Positions 1 to 4,898 of a stretch of 9,839 nucleotides of DNA are shown in pieces. The stretch is taken from positions 1 through 9,839 of the forward strand of contig JAGVKI010000127.1 of NCBI GenBank assembly GCA_020050695.1, written 5' to 3'. Each line of letters begins with the position of its first letter. Position 1 is the stretch's first letter. A program made the position numbers and the translations under genes. The notes under the pieces were generated by a model. It searched no databases. It saw nothing but the letters and a program-made list of their open reading frames with translations, and was not told where the DNA came from. The stretch is from Alphaproteobacteria bacterium (GTDB taxonomy: Bacteria > Pseudomonadota > Alphaproteobacteria > Rickettsiales > SXRF01).

Positions 1-453
1 ACCGGCGCGCGCCACGGCGAGCTGATTTCTCTGCACTGGCATCAGGTGGATTTTGGTAGGCAGGCCATCGTATTGCACGACACCAAAAACGGCGAACGCC
101 GCGTGCTGGCGCTGGCGCATCACGCGCTGGAAGTGCTGCAAGATTGGCACCGCGCCCGCGATGCGAAAACCCCGCTCGTCTTCCCATCCCCGCGCGACGC
201 CACCCAGCCCGCCAACAGCCGCCCCGCATGGCTGGATGCACTGAAGGCGGCGAAAATACACGACTTCCGCTTCCACGATTTGCGTCACAGCGCCGCTAGC
301 TACCTCGCCATGAACGGTGCCTCCACCAACGAAATCGCCGAAGTCCTCGGCCACAAAACGCTGGCGATGGTGAAACGCTACGCCCACCTGTCCGAAGTCC
401 ACACCGCCGGGGTGGTGGAGAAGATGAACAAGAAGATTTTCGCGGGGGCGTGA
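1..453 (+). CDS. int: Tyrosine recombinase (integrase), C-terminal catalytic half, 5' end cut by window
   Basis: This is a site-specific recombinase that would integrate and excise the element by strand exchange through a Tyr-DNA intermediate. The reading frame is open from base 1, so the N-terminal SAM-like core-binding domain lies outside the window. What remains is the catalytic domain: box I with TGARHGEL (the Arg is residue 4 of the fragment), box II HDLRH encoded at 274-288, LGHK at 346-357, and KRYAHL with the nucleophilic Tyr codon at 379-381. All the catalytic residues expected in this part of the domain are present and in order, so the enzyme looks intact. The stop overlaps the next gene's ATG by one base (TGATG), suggesting translational coupling. 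The family is the phage/island integrase type (lambda Int and P4 Int relatives). The att site is probably upstream, outside the window. Confidence 0.95.
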   Translation, partial: TGARHGELISLHWHQVDFGRQAIVLHDTKNGERRVLALAHHALEVLQDWHRARDAKTPLVFPSPRDATQPANSRPAWLDALKAAKIHDFRFHDLRHSAASYLAMNGASTNEIAEVLGHKTLAMVKRYAHLSEVHTAGVVEKMNKKIFAGA

Positions 454-1079
454 TGGCGATTGATTTTGAACTATACGATGTAAAGAAAAGCTTCCGTATC
501 AACGAAGCGGCCAAGCTATGGTGCGAGATAGATCAGGTCACGGAGCGGAACAAGAAGCGATACAACATCATGAGAAATGCGATGGTCGAAGCCATTCTGA
601 TGGGTGATTTAGAATGCTATCTCACCGATGATGAAATTGACGAGTACGGCGACTATTACATTCCCCCATATATCGATACCTATGGTCGTTTTATCCTGCG
701 TGAGCAGCTGATCGCATGGGCGAATAGCTTGGAGCAACGGCCAAAATTCCTTTTCCCCGAAGAACGGAATGCACCGAAAAAGAAAAAGCCGAAAGCCCCC
801 GGCCAAATCGAGCCGGTGCAGGAAGTGATTATTAAAAAGGAAATCGCGCCGCGCCCCAATCAACTCCTTAGAGCGCGCTGTGAGGCCGTCGCAGGCATGT
901 TATGGGACGAGAACATTAACTACACCCAAAAAGAAATCGTGGCACACCCGGCCATGAAGAAGCATGGCTATCAGGACGGTGTCTTCATAGAGCGCACCCT
1001 GTTGCTATGGGTTTCCAAGGTAGACCCGCGCCGTAAGGTCGCTGAGACCACCCCCGAATACGAAGAAGAGAACGCATAG
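453..1079 (+). CDS. Hypothetical island protein, possible DNA-binding accessory
   Basis: I do not recognise the family. The ATG at 453 overlaps the integrase stop by one base; a GTG at 450 is an alternative start that adds one residue. The 208-residue product has three parts. The N-terminal part, from about residue 12, reads RINEAAKLWCEID, which resembles the start of a helix-turn-helix style segment seen in island proteins that follow integrases. The acidic and aromatic middle (about 60-90) contains YYIPPYIDTYGRFILREQL. A Lys/Pro-rich linker (about 106-120, with KKKKPK) then leads to a second globular part with many charged residues, ending in an acidic tail. There is no signal peptide or membrane segment. 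Its position directly after int suggests a role in excision, regulation or replication of the element, but that is inference from neighbourhood only. Codon use looks intermediate between the core and the AT-rich cargo. Confidence 0.8.
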   Translation: MAIDFELYDVKKSFRINEAAKLWCEIDQVTERNKKRYNIMRNAMVEAILMGDLECYLTDDEIDEYGDYYIPPYIDTYGRFILREQLIAWANSLEQRPKFLFPEERNAPKKKKPKAPGQIEPVQEVIIKKEIAPRPNQLLRARCEAVAGMLWDENINYTQKEIVAHPAMKKHGYQDGVFIERTLLLWVSKVDPRRKVAETTPEYEEENA

Positions 1080-1085
1080 CCAGGT

Positions 1086-1106
1086 CGTCCACTGTTACAG
1101 TGGACG
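1086..1106. promoter_or_regulatory. 10-bp perfect inverted repeat, possible operator
   Basis: The arms CGTCCACTGT (1086-1095) and ACAGTGGACG (1097-1106) are exact reverse complements around a single T. The site lies just after the stop of the 453-1079 gene and about 100 bases before the AlpA-like gene. No T-run follows, so a dimeric repressor or activator site fits better than an intrinsic terminator. A weak promoter-like pair follows (TTGGCT at 1118-1123, then TAATCC at 1140-1145, 16-base spacing), which would put the palindrome just upstream of the promoter. The symmetry is seen directly; the function is inferred. Confidence 0.5.
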
Positions 1107-1144
1107 CGTAGACTGTATTGGCTGAAGCCGCATTATTCCTAATC

Positions 1145-1197
1145 CTGCTCCGTACCCGGCGATGTTGCCGGGGTTTGTGCAATCAATCACGGAGCAG
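1145..1197 (+). promoter_or_regulatory. Nested inverted repeats able to sequester the Shine-Dalgarno of the AlpA-like gene
   Basis: CTGCTCCGT (1145-1153) is the exact reverse complement of ACGGAGCAG (1189-1197). Between them a second hairpin can form from CCCGGC (1155-1160) and GCCGGG (1167-1172) with a six-base loop. The right outer arm contains GGAG (1191-1194), the only good Shine-Dalgarno for the ATG at 1203. Base pairing of the outer arms in the transcript would hide it. The layout is that of a translation-control leader or small structured RNA, comparable in logic to the RNA-based control used by P4-type satellites. No known riboswitch family is recognised. Confidence 0.45.
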
Positions 1198-1202
1198 CAA
1201 TT

Positions 1203-1421
1203 ATGGACACCAACGATTCCACCCAGCCAAAGACCCGGCTCATCCCAGTCACCAAATGGAATGAATACCACCAGTGGCCACCTGTCGGCGGGCTACGACA
1301 TCTCATCTTCTACGCCGCCGATAACGGCTTCGATAAAGTTATCCGCCGCTGCGGTCGCCGCGTGCTGATTGACGAAGCCGCGTTCTTCCAATGGATGGAG
1401 GAACAAAATGCAGGCAAATAG
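1203..1421 (+). CDS. AlpA/excisionase-like small DNA-binding protein
   Basis: This is a 72-residue basic protein. Short regulators of this kind, encoded between integrase and replication genes, typically bind DNA through a winged-helix or MerR-like fold and act as an excisionase or as an activator of the integrase (AlpA-type). After a disordered N-terminus, residues about 11-70 read TRLIPVTKWNEYHQWPP, then GGLRHLIFYA, then GFDKVIRRCGRRVLIDEAAF and FQWMEEQ. The final segment, I-R-R-x-G-R-R-V-L-I-D, is the usual wing and strand seen in such proteins. The start at 1203 is supported by GGAG at 1191-1194 with eight-base spacing; that Shine-Dalgarno sits in an inverted repeat (see 1145-1197). The 3' end overlaps the next gene by 14 bases. 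The AlpA name rests on size, sequence pattern and position; excisionase activity has not been shown. Confidence 0.75.
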   Translation: MDTNDSTQPKTRLIPVTKWNEYHQWPPVGGLRHLIFYAADNGFDKVIRRCGRRVLIDEAAFFQWMEEQNAGK

Positions 1422-1719
1422 GCTCGATTTCGCGGCACTGAATCGGCAGGCGCTGGCGCAGCTTCCTGCCATCCTTAGCGAACTGCTTCACGGCGGCATG
1501 GTGCGCGGTCAGGAATATACCGCTCGCAACCCCACCCGCACCGACCGCCGTGCGGGTAGTTTCCGCATCAATCTGCGTTCCGGGCGCTGGGCGGATTTCG
1601 CCACCGGCGATGCGGGTGGTGATGTGGTGAGCCTCGTCGCCTATCTGCGCCAATGCTCGCAGGGCGATGCGGCGCGCTGGCTTCAGGAGAAGATCGGGGG
1701 CGTGCATGGAACCCGCTGA
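1408..1719 (+). CDS. Short primase N-terminal-type protein (CHC2/zinc-domain-like without cysteines)
   Basis: This 103-residue protein starts at ATG 1408, preceded by GGAGG at 1397-1401 with six-base spacing. An upstream start at 1369 in the same frame has no comparable ribosome binding site and would overlap the previous gene much more. The sequence GSFRINLRSGRWADFATGD, followed by GGDVVSLVAYLRQCSQGDAA, is typical of the N-terminal domain that precedes Toprim in island and phage primases. It follows the pattern of the DnaG CHC2 fold (strand, strand, 'W.DF..G..GGD', helix), but the zinc-binding cysteines are absent. It overlaps the Toprim/DUF3987 gene by 14 bases in a different frame, so the two probably work as separate chains of one initiation complex. 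A protein partner or DNA-recognition role for the Toprim protein is inferred from this arrangement. Confidence 0.75.
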   Translation: MQANRLDFAALNRQALAQLPAILSELLHGGMVRGQEYTARNPTRTDRRAGSFRINLRSGRWADFATGDAGGDVVSLVAYLRQCSQGDAARWLQEKIGGVHGTR

Positions 1720-3895
1720 GCGTTACCTCATTCCCGCCAGCGACTGCACGGAAGACTACAGCCATCCGAAGCTGGGCAAGCCGTCGCAGGTATGGCCGTA
1801 CCACAATGCGAATTGCGAGCTGCTCGGCTTCATCTGCCGTTTCGATACGCCCGACGGTAAGCAGATACTGCCACGCACGCTGTGGGCGACAGAAAACGCG
1901 CCGGACGGTGAATGGCTCTGGCGTGGCTTTCCCGAACCGCGCCCGCTTTACGGGCTGGACAGGCTGGCGATGTATGCTGGCACGCCGGTGATCGTCTGCG
2001 AAGGTGAAAAAGCCACCGATGCAGCCGAGCATCTGGTGCTTGGCCATGTCGCAGTCACTTCGCCAGGTGGCAGCAATGGTGCGCATAAGGCCGACTGGTC
2101 GGCGCTAACCGGGCGCACGATCATTATCTGTCCCGATGCGGATGCGCCGGGGCGGAAATATGCCGAGACTGTCGCTGCTATCCTGCAGCCCATCGCAGCC
2201 TCGGTCACCATTATCACCCCGCCGGATGACGCACCGCCCGGCTGGGATGCCGCCGACGCACTGAAAGAAAACTGGTCGCCTGAGAAAGTAGCCGGGCTGT
2301 TTGCTACTGCTACGCCTGCTATAGTCGCTACGCCATCCGCCACAAAACGTAGCAACCGTAGCGAATGTAGCAGTAGCGACTGGCAGGAGCCACTGCCGCT
2401 GACATGGGAGAGCAGCCAGCCGCGCCCCTATCCGGTGGAAGCGCTGCCGCCGCTGATTCACGACGCGGTGGTGTCGTATCAGGAATACGGTCAGCAGCCG
2501 GTTGCGCTGGTGGCCACCTCGGCGCTGGCGAATGTCGCGCTGGCCTGTCAGGGGCTGGCCGATGTGGCGCGTGACCCTCAGTTGGTCAGCCCGATTTCGC
2601 TGAGCTTCATCACTATCGCCGAAAGCGGCGAGCGCAAAACGGCGGCGGATAAGGTCTTCTCTGCAGCCGCCAGCGAATGGGAAATGGAGAAATACAAAGA
2701 CGCGCAGACGGAGATCGAAAAGGTCAAAGGCCAGTTGGAGGCGCATAAGGCGAAAAAAGCGGGCGTGCAGAACCAGATCAGCAAGCTGGCCACTGACATG
2801 AAAAAGAACCATCTCCAGCTGGAAACGCTGGAGGCGCAACTGGAGGAATGGGACGCTAACGCGCCGCGCATCCCCATCACGCCCAGCCTGTTCTATGAGG
2901 ATGTTACGCAGGAGAAACTGGCCGAAAAACTCGCCACCGGCTGGCCGTCGGCGGCGCTATATAGTGATGAGGCAGCAATCGTCGTGGGCGGGCATGGCTT
3001 CCGCGAGGAGCGCGCGCTGGGCTTTTTCGGCTTTCTCAATCGGCTATGGGACGGGCGCAATTTCAAACGCGACCGCATCAGCGCCCAAAGCTGCTTCGGC
3101 ATCGGCAGACGGCTGACCTGTTCGCTGATGATGCAGATTTCAGTGTTGCGCGCCTTACTCGGCGTGTCGGATGGCCTCAGCCGCAATACCGGATTCATGG
3201 CGCGTATCCTGCTGGCCTTCCCGGAAAGCACGATGGGAACGCGCGAATACCGCCCCGGTATCACCGACAACCCGCATTTACGTGCCTTCCATTCCCGCAT
3301 ACGCACACTGCTCGATCAACCGTTGCCGGTGCAGGATGAAAGCCTGACACTCACCCCGCCGGTGCTAACGCTTGATGCCGAGGCGCACGCGCTCTGGATT
3401 GCCTATTACAATGATACCGAGCGGCAGCTGGGCAAACTGGGCGAATATGAAACCATCAAGGATTTTGCCGCCAAGTCTGCCGAGAATGCAGCGCGCATTG
3501 CCGCCATCCTGCATATCTTCGAGCATGGCGCGGTGGGGGTCATCAGCGCCGGGATGATGCAGCGCGCGATTGCACTGGCGGCGTGGTATCTGGAGGAAAC
3601 CAAGCGCATCTTCATCCATCTTGAAGAGCCGCAGGATATCGGCGATGCCCGCCTGCTTCAGGAATGGGCGCTACGGCGTGGCGGGCAGAGCTTCACCCAG
3701 CGCGATGTCATGCAATACGGACCCAACTTACTACGCAAGAATCAGGCGCGACGCCTGCGTGCGCTGGAGATGCTGACTGCTCATCATGTCATCGCGGCGG
3801 AGGCCAAAGGCAGTCGCACTATCTACCATATCAATCCCGCCCTGACGGATGCCGCTACAGTTGCTACTGCTGCTACGGTTCGGGCAAGAGCGTAG
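1706..3895 (+). CDS. Toprim + DUF3987 primase/helicase-type replication protein
   Basis: This is the likely replication initiator of the element, with 729 residues from ATG 1706. The G-run at 1696-1700 can act as ribosome binding site; an earlier in-frame start at 1667 would lie deep inside the previous gene. The Toprim domain spans about residues 90-185: VCEGEK with Glu99, then CPDADAPG with Asp144 and Asp146, the metal-binding acids of primases and topoisomerases. A low-complexity linker (about 197-225) carries palindromic repeats. The DUF3987 helicase-like domain follows, with a P-loop-like AESGERKT at 305-312, a long charged coiled coil at about 328-383 inserted after it, and YSDEA near 419-423 as a Walker-B-like segment. 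The C-terminal part resembles a winged helix (QARRLRALEML, then YHINP). The protein ends in an Ala/Thr/Val-rich tail written in the same repeat as the linker. The closest functional parallel is the P4 alpha-type primase-helicase, of a different subfamily. Confidence 0.9.
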   Translation: MEPAERYLIPASDCTEDYSHPKLGKPSQVWPYHNANCELLGFICRFDTPDGKQILPRTLWATENAPDGEWLWRGFPEPRPLYGLDRLAMYAGTPVIVCEGEKATDAAEHLVLGHVAVTSPGGSNGAHKADWSALTGRTIIICPDADAPGRKYAETVAAILQPIAASVTIITPPDDAPPGWDAADALKENWSPEKVAGLFATATPAIVATPSATKRSNRSECSSSDWQEPLPLTWESSQPRPYPVEALPPLIHDAVVSYQEYGQQPVALVATSALANVALACQGLADVARDPQLVSPISLSFITIAESGERKTAADKVFSAAASEWEMEKYKDAQTEIEKVKGQLEAHKAKKAGVQNQISKLATDMKKNHLQLETLEAQLEEWDANAPRIPITPSLFYEDVTQEKLAEKLATGWPSAALYSDEAAIVVGGHGFREERALGFFGFLNRLWDGRNFKRDRISAQSCFGIGRRLTCSLMMQISVLRALLGVSDGLSRNTGFMARILLAFPESTMGTREYRPGITDNPHLRAFHSRIRTLLDQPLPVQDESLTLTPPVLTLDAEAHALWIAYYNDTERQLGKLGEYETIKDFAAKSAENAARIAAILHIFEHGAVGVISAGMMQRAIALAAWYLEETKRIFIHLEEPQDIGDARLLQEWALRRGGQSFTQRDVMQYGPNLLRKNQARRLRALEMLTAHHVIAAEAKGSRTIYHINPALTDAATVATAATVRARA
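2301..2379. repeat. 32-base imperfect palindrome of GCTAC/GTAGC units inside the primase gene
   Basis: The left arm (2301-2332) and right arm (2348-2379) are reverse complements at 24 of 32 positions by my count, with several of the mismatches being G-U pairs in RNA. The loop is 15 bases. The left arm carries repeated GCTAC, the right arm repeated GTAGC. It is translated as the linker between the Toprim and DUF3987 domains: the left arm gives an ATATPAIVAT type sequence, the right arm a Ser/Arg-rich one. The 15-mer CGTAGCAACCGTAGC at 2348-2362 recurs exactly at the 3' end of the same gene. Confidence 0.7.
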
Positions 3896-3908
3896 CAACC
3901 GTAGCAAC
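3854..3908. repeat. Second GCTAC/GTAGC palindrome spanning the primase stop codon
   Basis: TGCTACGGTT (3871-3880) pairs perfectly with AACCGTAGCA (3897-3906) across a 16-base loop, and further GCTAC units (3854-3870) can pair in other registers with the GTAGC units. CGTAGCAACCGTAGC (3891-3905) is identical to the copy at 2348-2362, and TTGCTACTGCT (3861-3871) is identical to 2301-2311. The stop codon (3893-3895) lies inside the repeat. No T-run follows directly, so this is not a standard terminator. It may be a mobile palindromic repeat or a replication-protein binding array. Confidence 0.7.
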
Positions 3909-3921
3909 GAGCCACCGGCGC

Positions 3922-4015
3922 GGGTCCTTCCCGACCACCCTCTACGGGTACGCCGCGAGCGCGGGATTTCGCTAGGGCCAGCTGCCAAAGTTGCGTTTCG
4001 TTTCGTTTTTTTCAG
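3922..4015 (+). other. Putative lambda-type cos (DNA packaging) site
   Basis: GGGTCCTTCCCG (3922-3933) matches the lambda cosQ core, which I recall as GGGTCCTTTCCGG. About 25 bases further, CGCGGGATTTCGCTAG (3960-3975) matches the right part of lambda cosN and its flank, recalled as CGCGGGTTTTCGCTA. Between them, TACG (3943-3946) precedes a GC-rich stretch of about 13 bases, in the place of lambda's 12-base cohesive end. Then GCGTTTCGTTTCG (3993-4005) occupies the position of the cosB R3 element, whose core is CGTTTC. Order, spacing (about four bases shorter overall) and orientation agree with lambda. A terminase small subunit would bind cosB and the large subunit would nick cosN. No terminase gene follows, unlike in an ordinary phage genome, so the site would serve packaging by a helper phage. 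The exact cut positions and overhang polarity cannot be read from sequence alone. Confidence 0.72.
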
Positions 4016-4061
4016 CGCATCCCTATGAGAAATAAGAAGAACCCCAAATCAAAAAACGAAA
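4001..4061. repeat. Inverted TTTCGTTTTTT / AAAAAACGAAA pair next to cos
   Basis: TTTCGTTTTTT (4001-4011) and AAAAAACGAAA (4051-4061) are exact reverse complements separated by 39 bases. In lambda cosB the R elements are similarly arranged in opposite orientations around a bent (IHF) segment, so these could be flanking terminase-binding sites. Alternatively the T-rich strands could serve as weak transcription ends for the two converging genes (primase and DUF3768), although the stem is AT-rich and the loop long. Confidence 0.35.
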
Positions 4062-4067
4062 TGGCTT

Positions 4068-4430
4068 TTAGTATTCGCTGGCCAGCATGATTGTGAGGAT
4101 TCGTGTGGTATTGTTTGCATCCGCCGGGTTCTCCGAACCATAGCGACATTCGGGGTCATAGTAGTCGATTTTCCAGAAAAACCGGTATCCATCCAGCTCA
4201 ATGCGCCCGAAATCACGCTCGCCATGCGGGTCATTATCGGCAGTGAAATCATCGAACTCCGCCACCGCGCGGAACACTCGTAACTGGAAGTCTTCCGGCA
4301 GCTCCTGCAAGCCCGGCGTCATCATCACCTTGCCACCCCAAAACGTCTGCCGTAGCCGGTCATTCAGTTGTGCTATCCGCGCGCGATACGCTATATTTTC
4401 TGCCGCCACATCCATATTATTTTCCATCAA
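4068..4430 (-). CDS. DUF3768 domain protein
   Basis: This is a 120-residue acidic protein that matches the DUF3768 family almost end to end. The pattern is RIAQLNDRLRQT, then GGKVMMTPGLQEL, then FDDFTADNDPHGERDFG, then FFWKIDYYD, and finally RILTIMLASEY. The DNDPHGExDFG block at about residues 62-72 and the closing LTIMLA-EY are the family hallmarks. The function is unknown. Members are small soluble proteins found mainly on plasmids and integrative elements of Alphaproteobacteria, which is the main clue to the host. The start is uncertain among Met1, Met2 and Met6 of the listed frame. It stands alone on the - strand between the cos-like site and the restriction-modification operon, transcribed towards the primase gene, and may be a cargo or regulatory gene. 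No signal peptide or membrane segment is seen. Confidence 0.88.
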   Translation of the reverse strand: MMENNMDVAAENIAYRARIAQLNDRLRQTFWGGKVMMTPGLQELPEDFQLRVFRAVAEFDDFTADNDPHGERDFGRIELDGYRFFWKIDYYDPECRYGSENPADANNTTRILTIMLASEY

Positions 4431-4614
4431 AACAGCTGCTTAACTGCATCAACGGATAACAGGCGTGCAGGTGCAATCAATGGTGTTTTGGTTTTTCAAT
4501 GGCTTGAGGGAGCACGAGTTTATTTTTATCTGCGCTACGTTACTAATAGTACCTTCAGAGCGGAAAAAATAAACCCTGACTATCTTGTGGACTGAATCCA
4601 CCAGCTGCGCTATC

Positions 4615-4651
4615 GTCACCATTATTCACCACTGTGGTGAATAATGGTGAC
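4615..4651. promoter_or_regulatory. 37-base perfect palindrome, likely operator of the restriction-modification operon
   Basis: GTCACCATTATTCACCAC (4615-4632) and its exact reverse complement (4634-4651) surround a single T, giving 18-bp arms. A further half-site, TATTCACT, follows at 4661-4668 and matches the inner TATTCACC (4624-4631) at seven of eight positions. The site is 30 bases upstream of the ribbon-helix-helix gene and would cover the -35 region of the promoter-like sequence at 4635-4663. Ribbon-helix-helix proteins bind such inverted or tandem half-sites cooperatively, so autoregulation is the simplest reading. As RNA it would also form a strong hairpin, but no T-run follows. Confidence 0.6.
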
Positions 4652-4663
4652 TTCAAGTAATAT
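4635..4663 (+). promoter_or_regulatory. Possible promoter of the restriction-modification operon
   Basis: TGGTGA (4635-4640) and TAATAT (4658-4663) are 17 bases apart and upstream of the ribbon-helix-helix gene. Both hexamers are weak matches to the sigma-70 consensus. The -35 element would lie within the right arm of the palindrome, consistent with repression by occlusion. The leader would be very short. Confidence 0.25.
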
Positions 4664-4681
4664 TCACTGATGATGGCGTAA

Positions 4682-4876
4682 ATGGACCAAGACGCGCGAT
4701 TTAAAACGCATCGACTGACCATAACTTTGCCGGGTGACACTTACTCAGAATTGGAGCGACGTGCGCTTGCGCAGGATGTGTCAATTGCATGGGTGATCCG
4801 AAAAGCTGTGCATTCTTATCTTGATGCGGAAGTTCCTCTTTTCGCATCCCAAGATGTGAATGGCGGCAACTTATGA
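4682..4876 (+). CDS. Ribbon-helix-helix (CopG/Arc-like) regulator
   Basis: This 64-residue protein is of ribbon-helix-helix type. Residues about 10-16 (HRLTITL) would form the DNA-contacting beta strand. PGDTYSELERRALAQDVSIAWVIRKAV carries helix A, the turn and helix B, and the tail is variable. Such proteins dimerise and bind palindromic operators; the 37-base palindrome immediately upstream is an obvious target. It ends 22 bases before the methyltransferase start and in the same direction, so it probably heads the restriction-modification operon, playing the part that controller (C) proteins play in other systems. A ribbon-helix-helix protein instead of the usual HTH C-protein is less common. 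An antitoxin role is an alternative, but no toxin gene is adjacent. No clear Shine-Dalgarno precedes the ATG, so a leaderless or weakly translated mRNA is possible. Confidence 0.78.
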   Translation: MDQDARFKTHRLTITLPGDTYSELERRALAQDVSIAWVIRKAVHSYLDAEVPLFASQDVNGGNL

Positions 4877-4898
4877 AGCTAATACAAAAGGTGTGAAT

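Noticed and set aside
1568..2086. 172-codon - strand frame across the primase-type genes
   Set aside because: Composition is typical of an antisense shadow of GC-rich coding sequence and it crosses two well-supported gene boundaries.
2105..2839. Long open frame on the - strand opposite the primase gene
   Set aside because: It is a shadow of the strongly supported Toprim/DUF3987 gene; the translation is Arg/Gln-rich with no recognisable domain.
3854..3908. GCTAC/GTAGC hairpin as an intrinsic terminator
   Set aside because: No T-run follows the stem, the stop codon lies in the loop, and a related palindrome occurs in mid-gene where termination would be harmful.
4025..4090. Tiny + strand frame (21 codons, starting ATGAGAAATAAG) after the cos-like site
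   Set aside because: It has no ribosome binding site, is Lys/Asn-rich simply because of the A-rich sequence, and runs into the DUF3768 gene.
1177..4481. Shared 11-mer GTGCAATCAAT at 1177-1187 and 4471-4481 as possible att-like direct repeat
   Set aside because: An 11-base match is expected by chance in about 10 kb, the flanks differ, and neither lies at a plausible element end.
4368..4595. 75-codon + strand frame in the DUF3768 upstream region
   Set aside because: It overlaps the 5' end of DUF3768, has no clear ribosome binding site, and the product has no family features.
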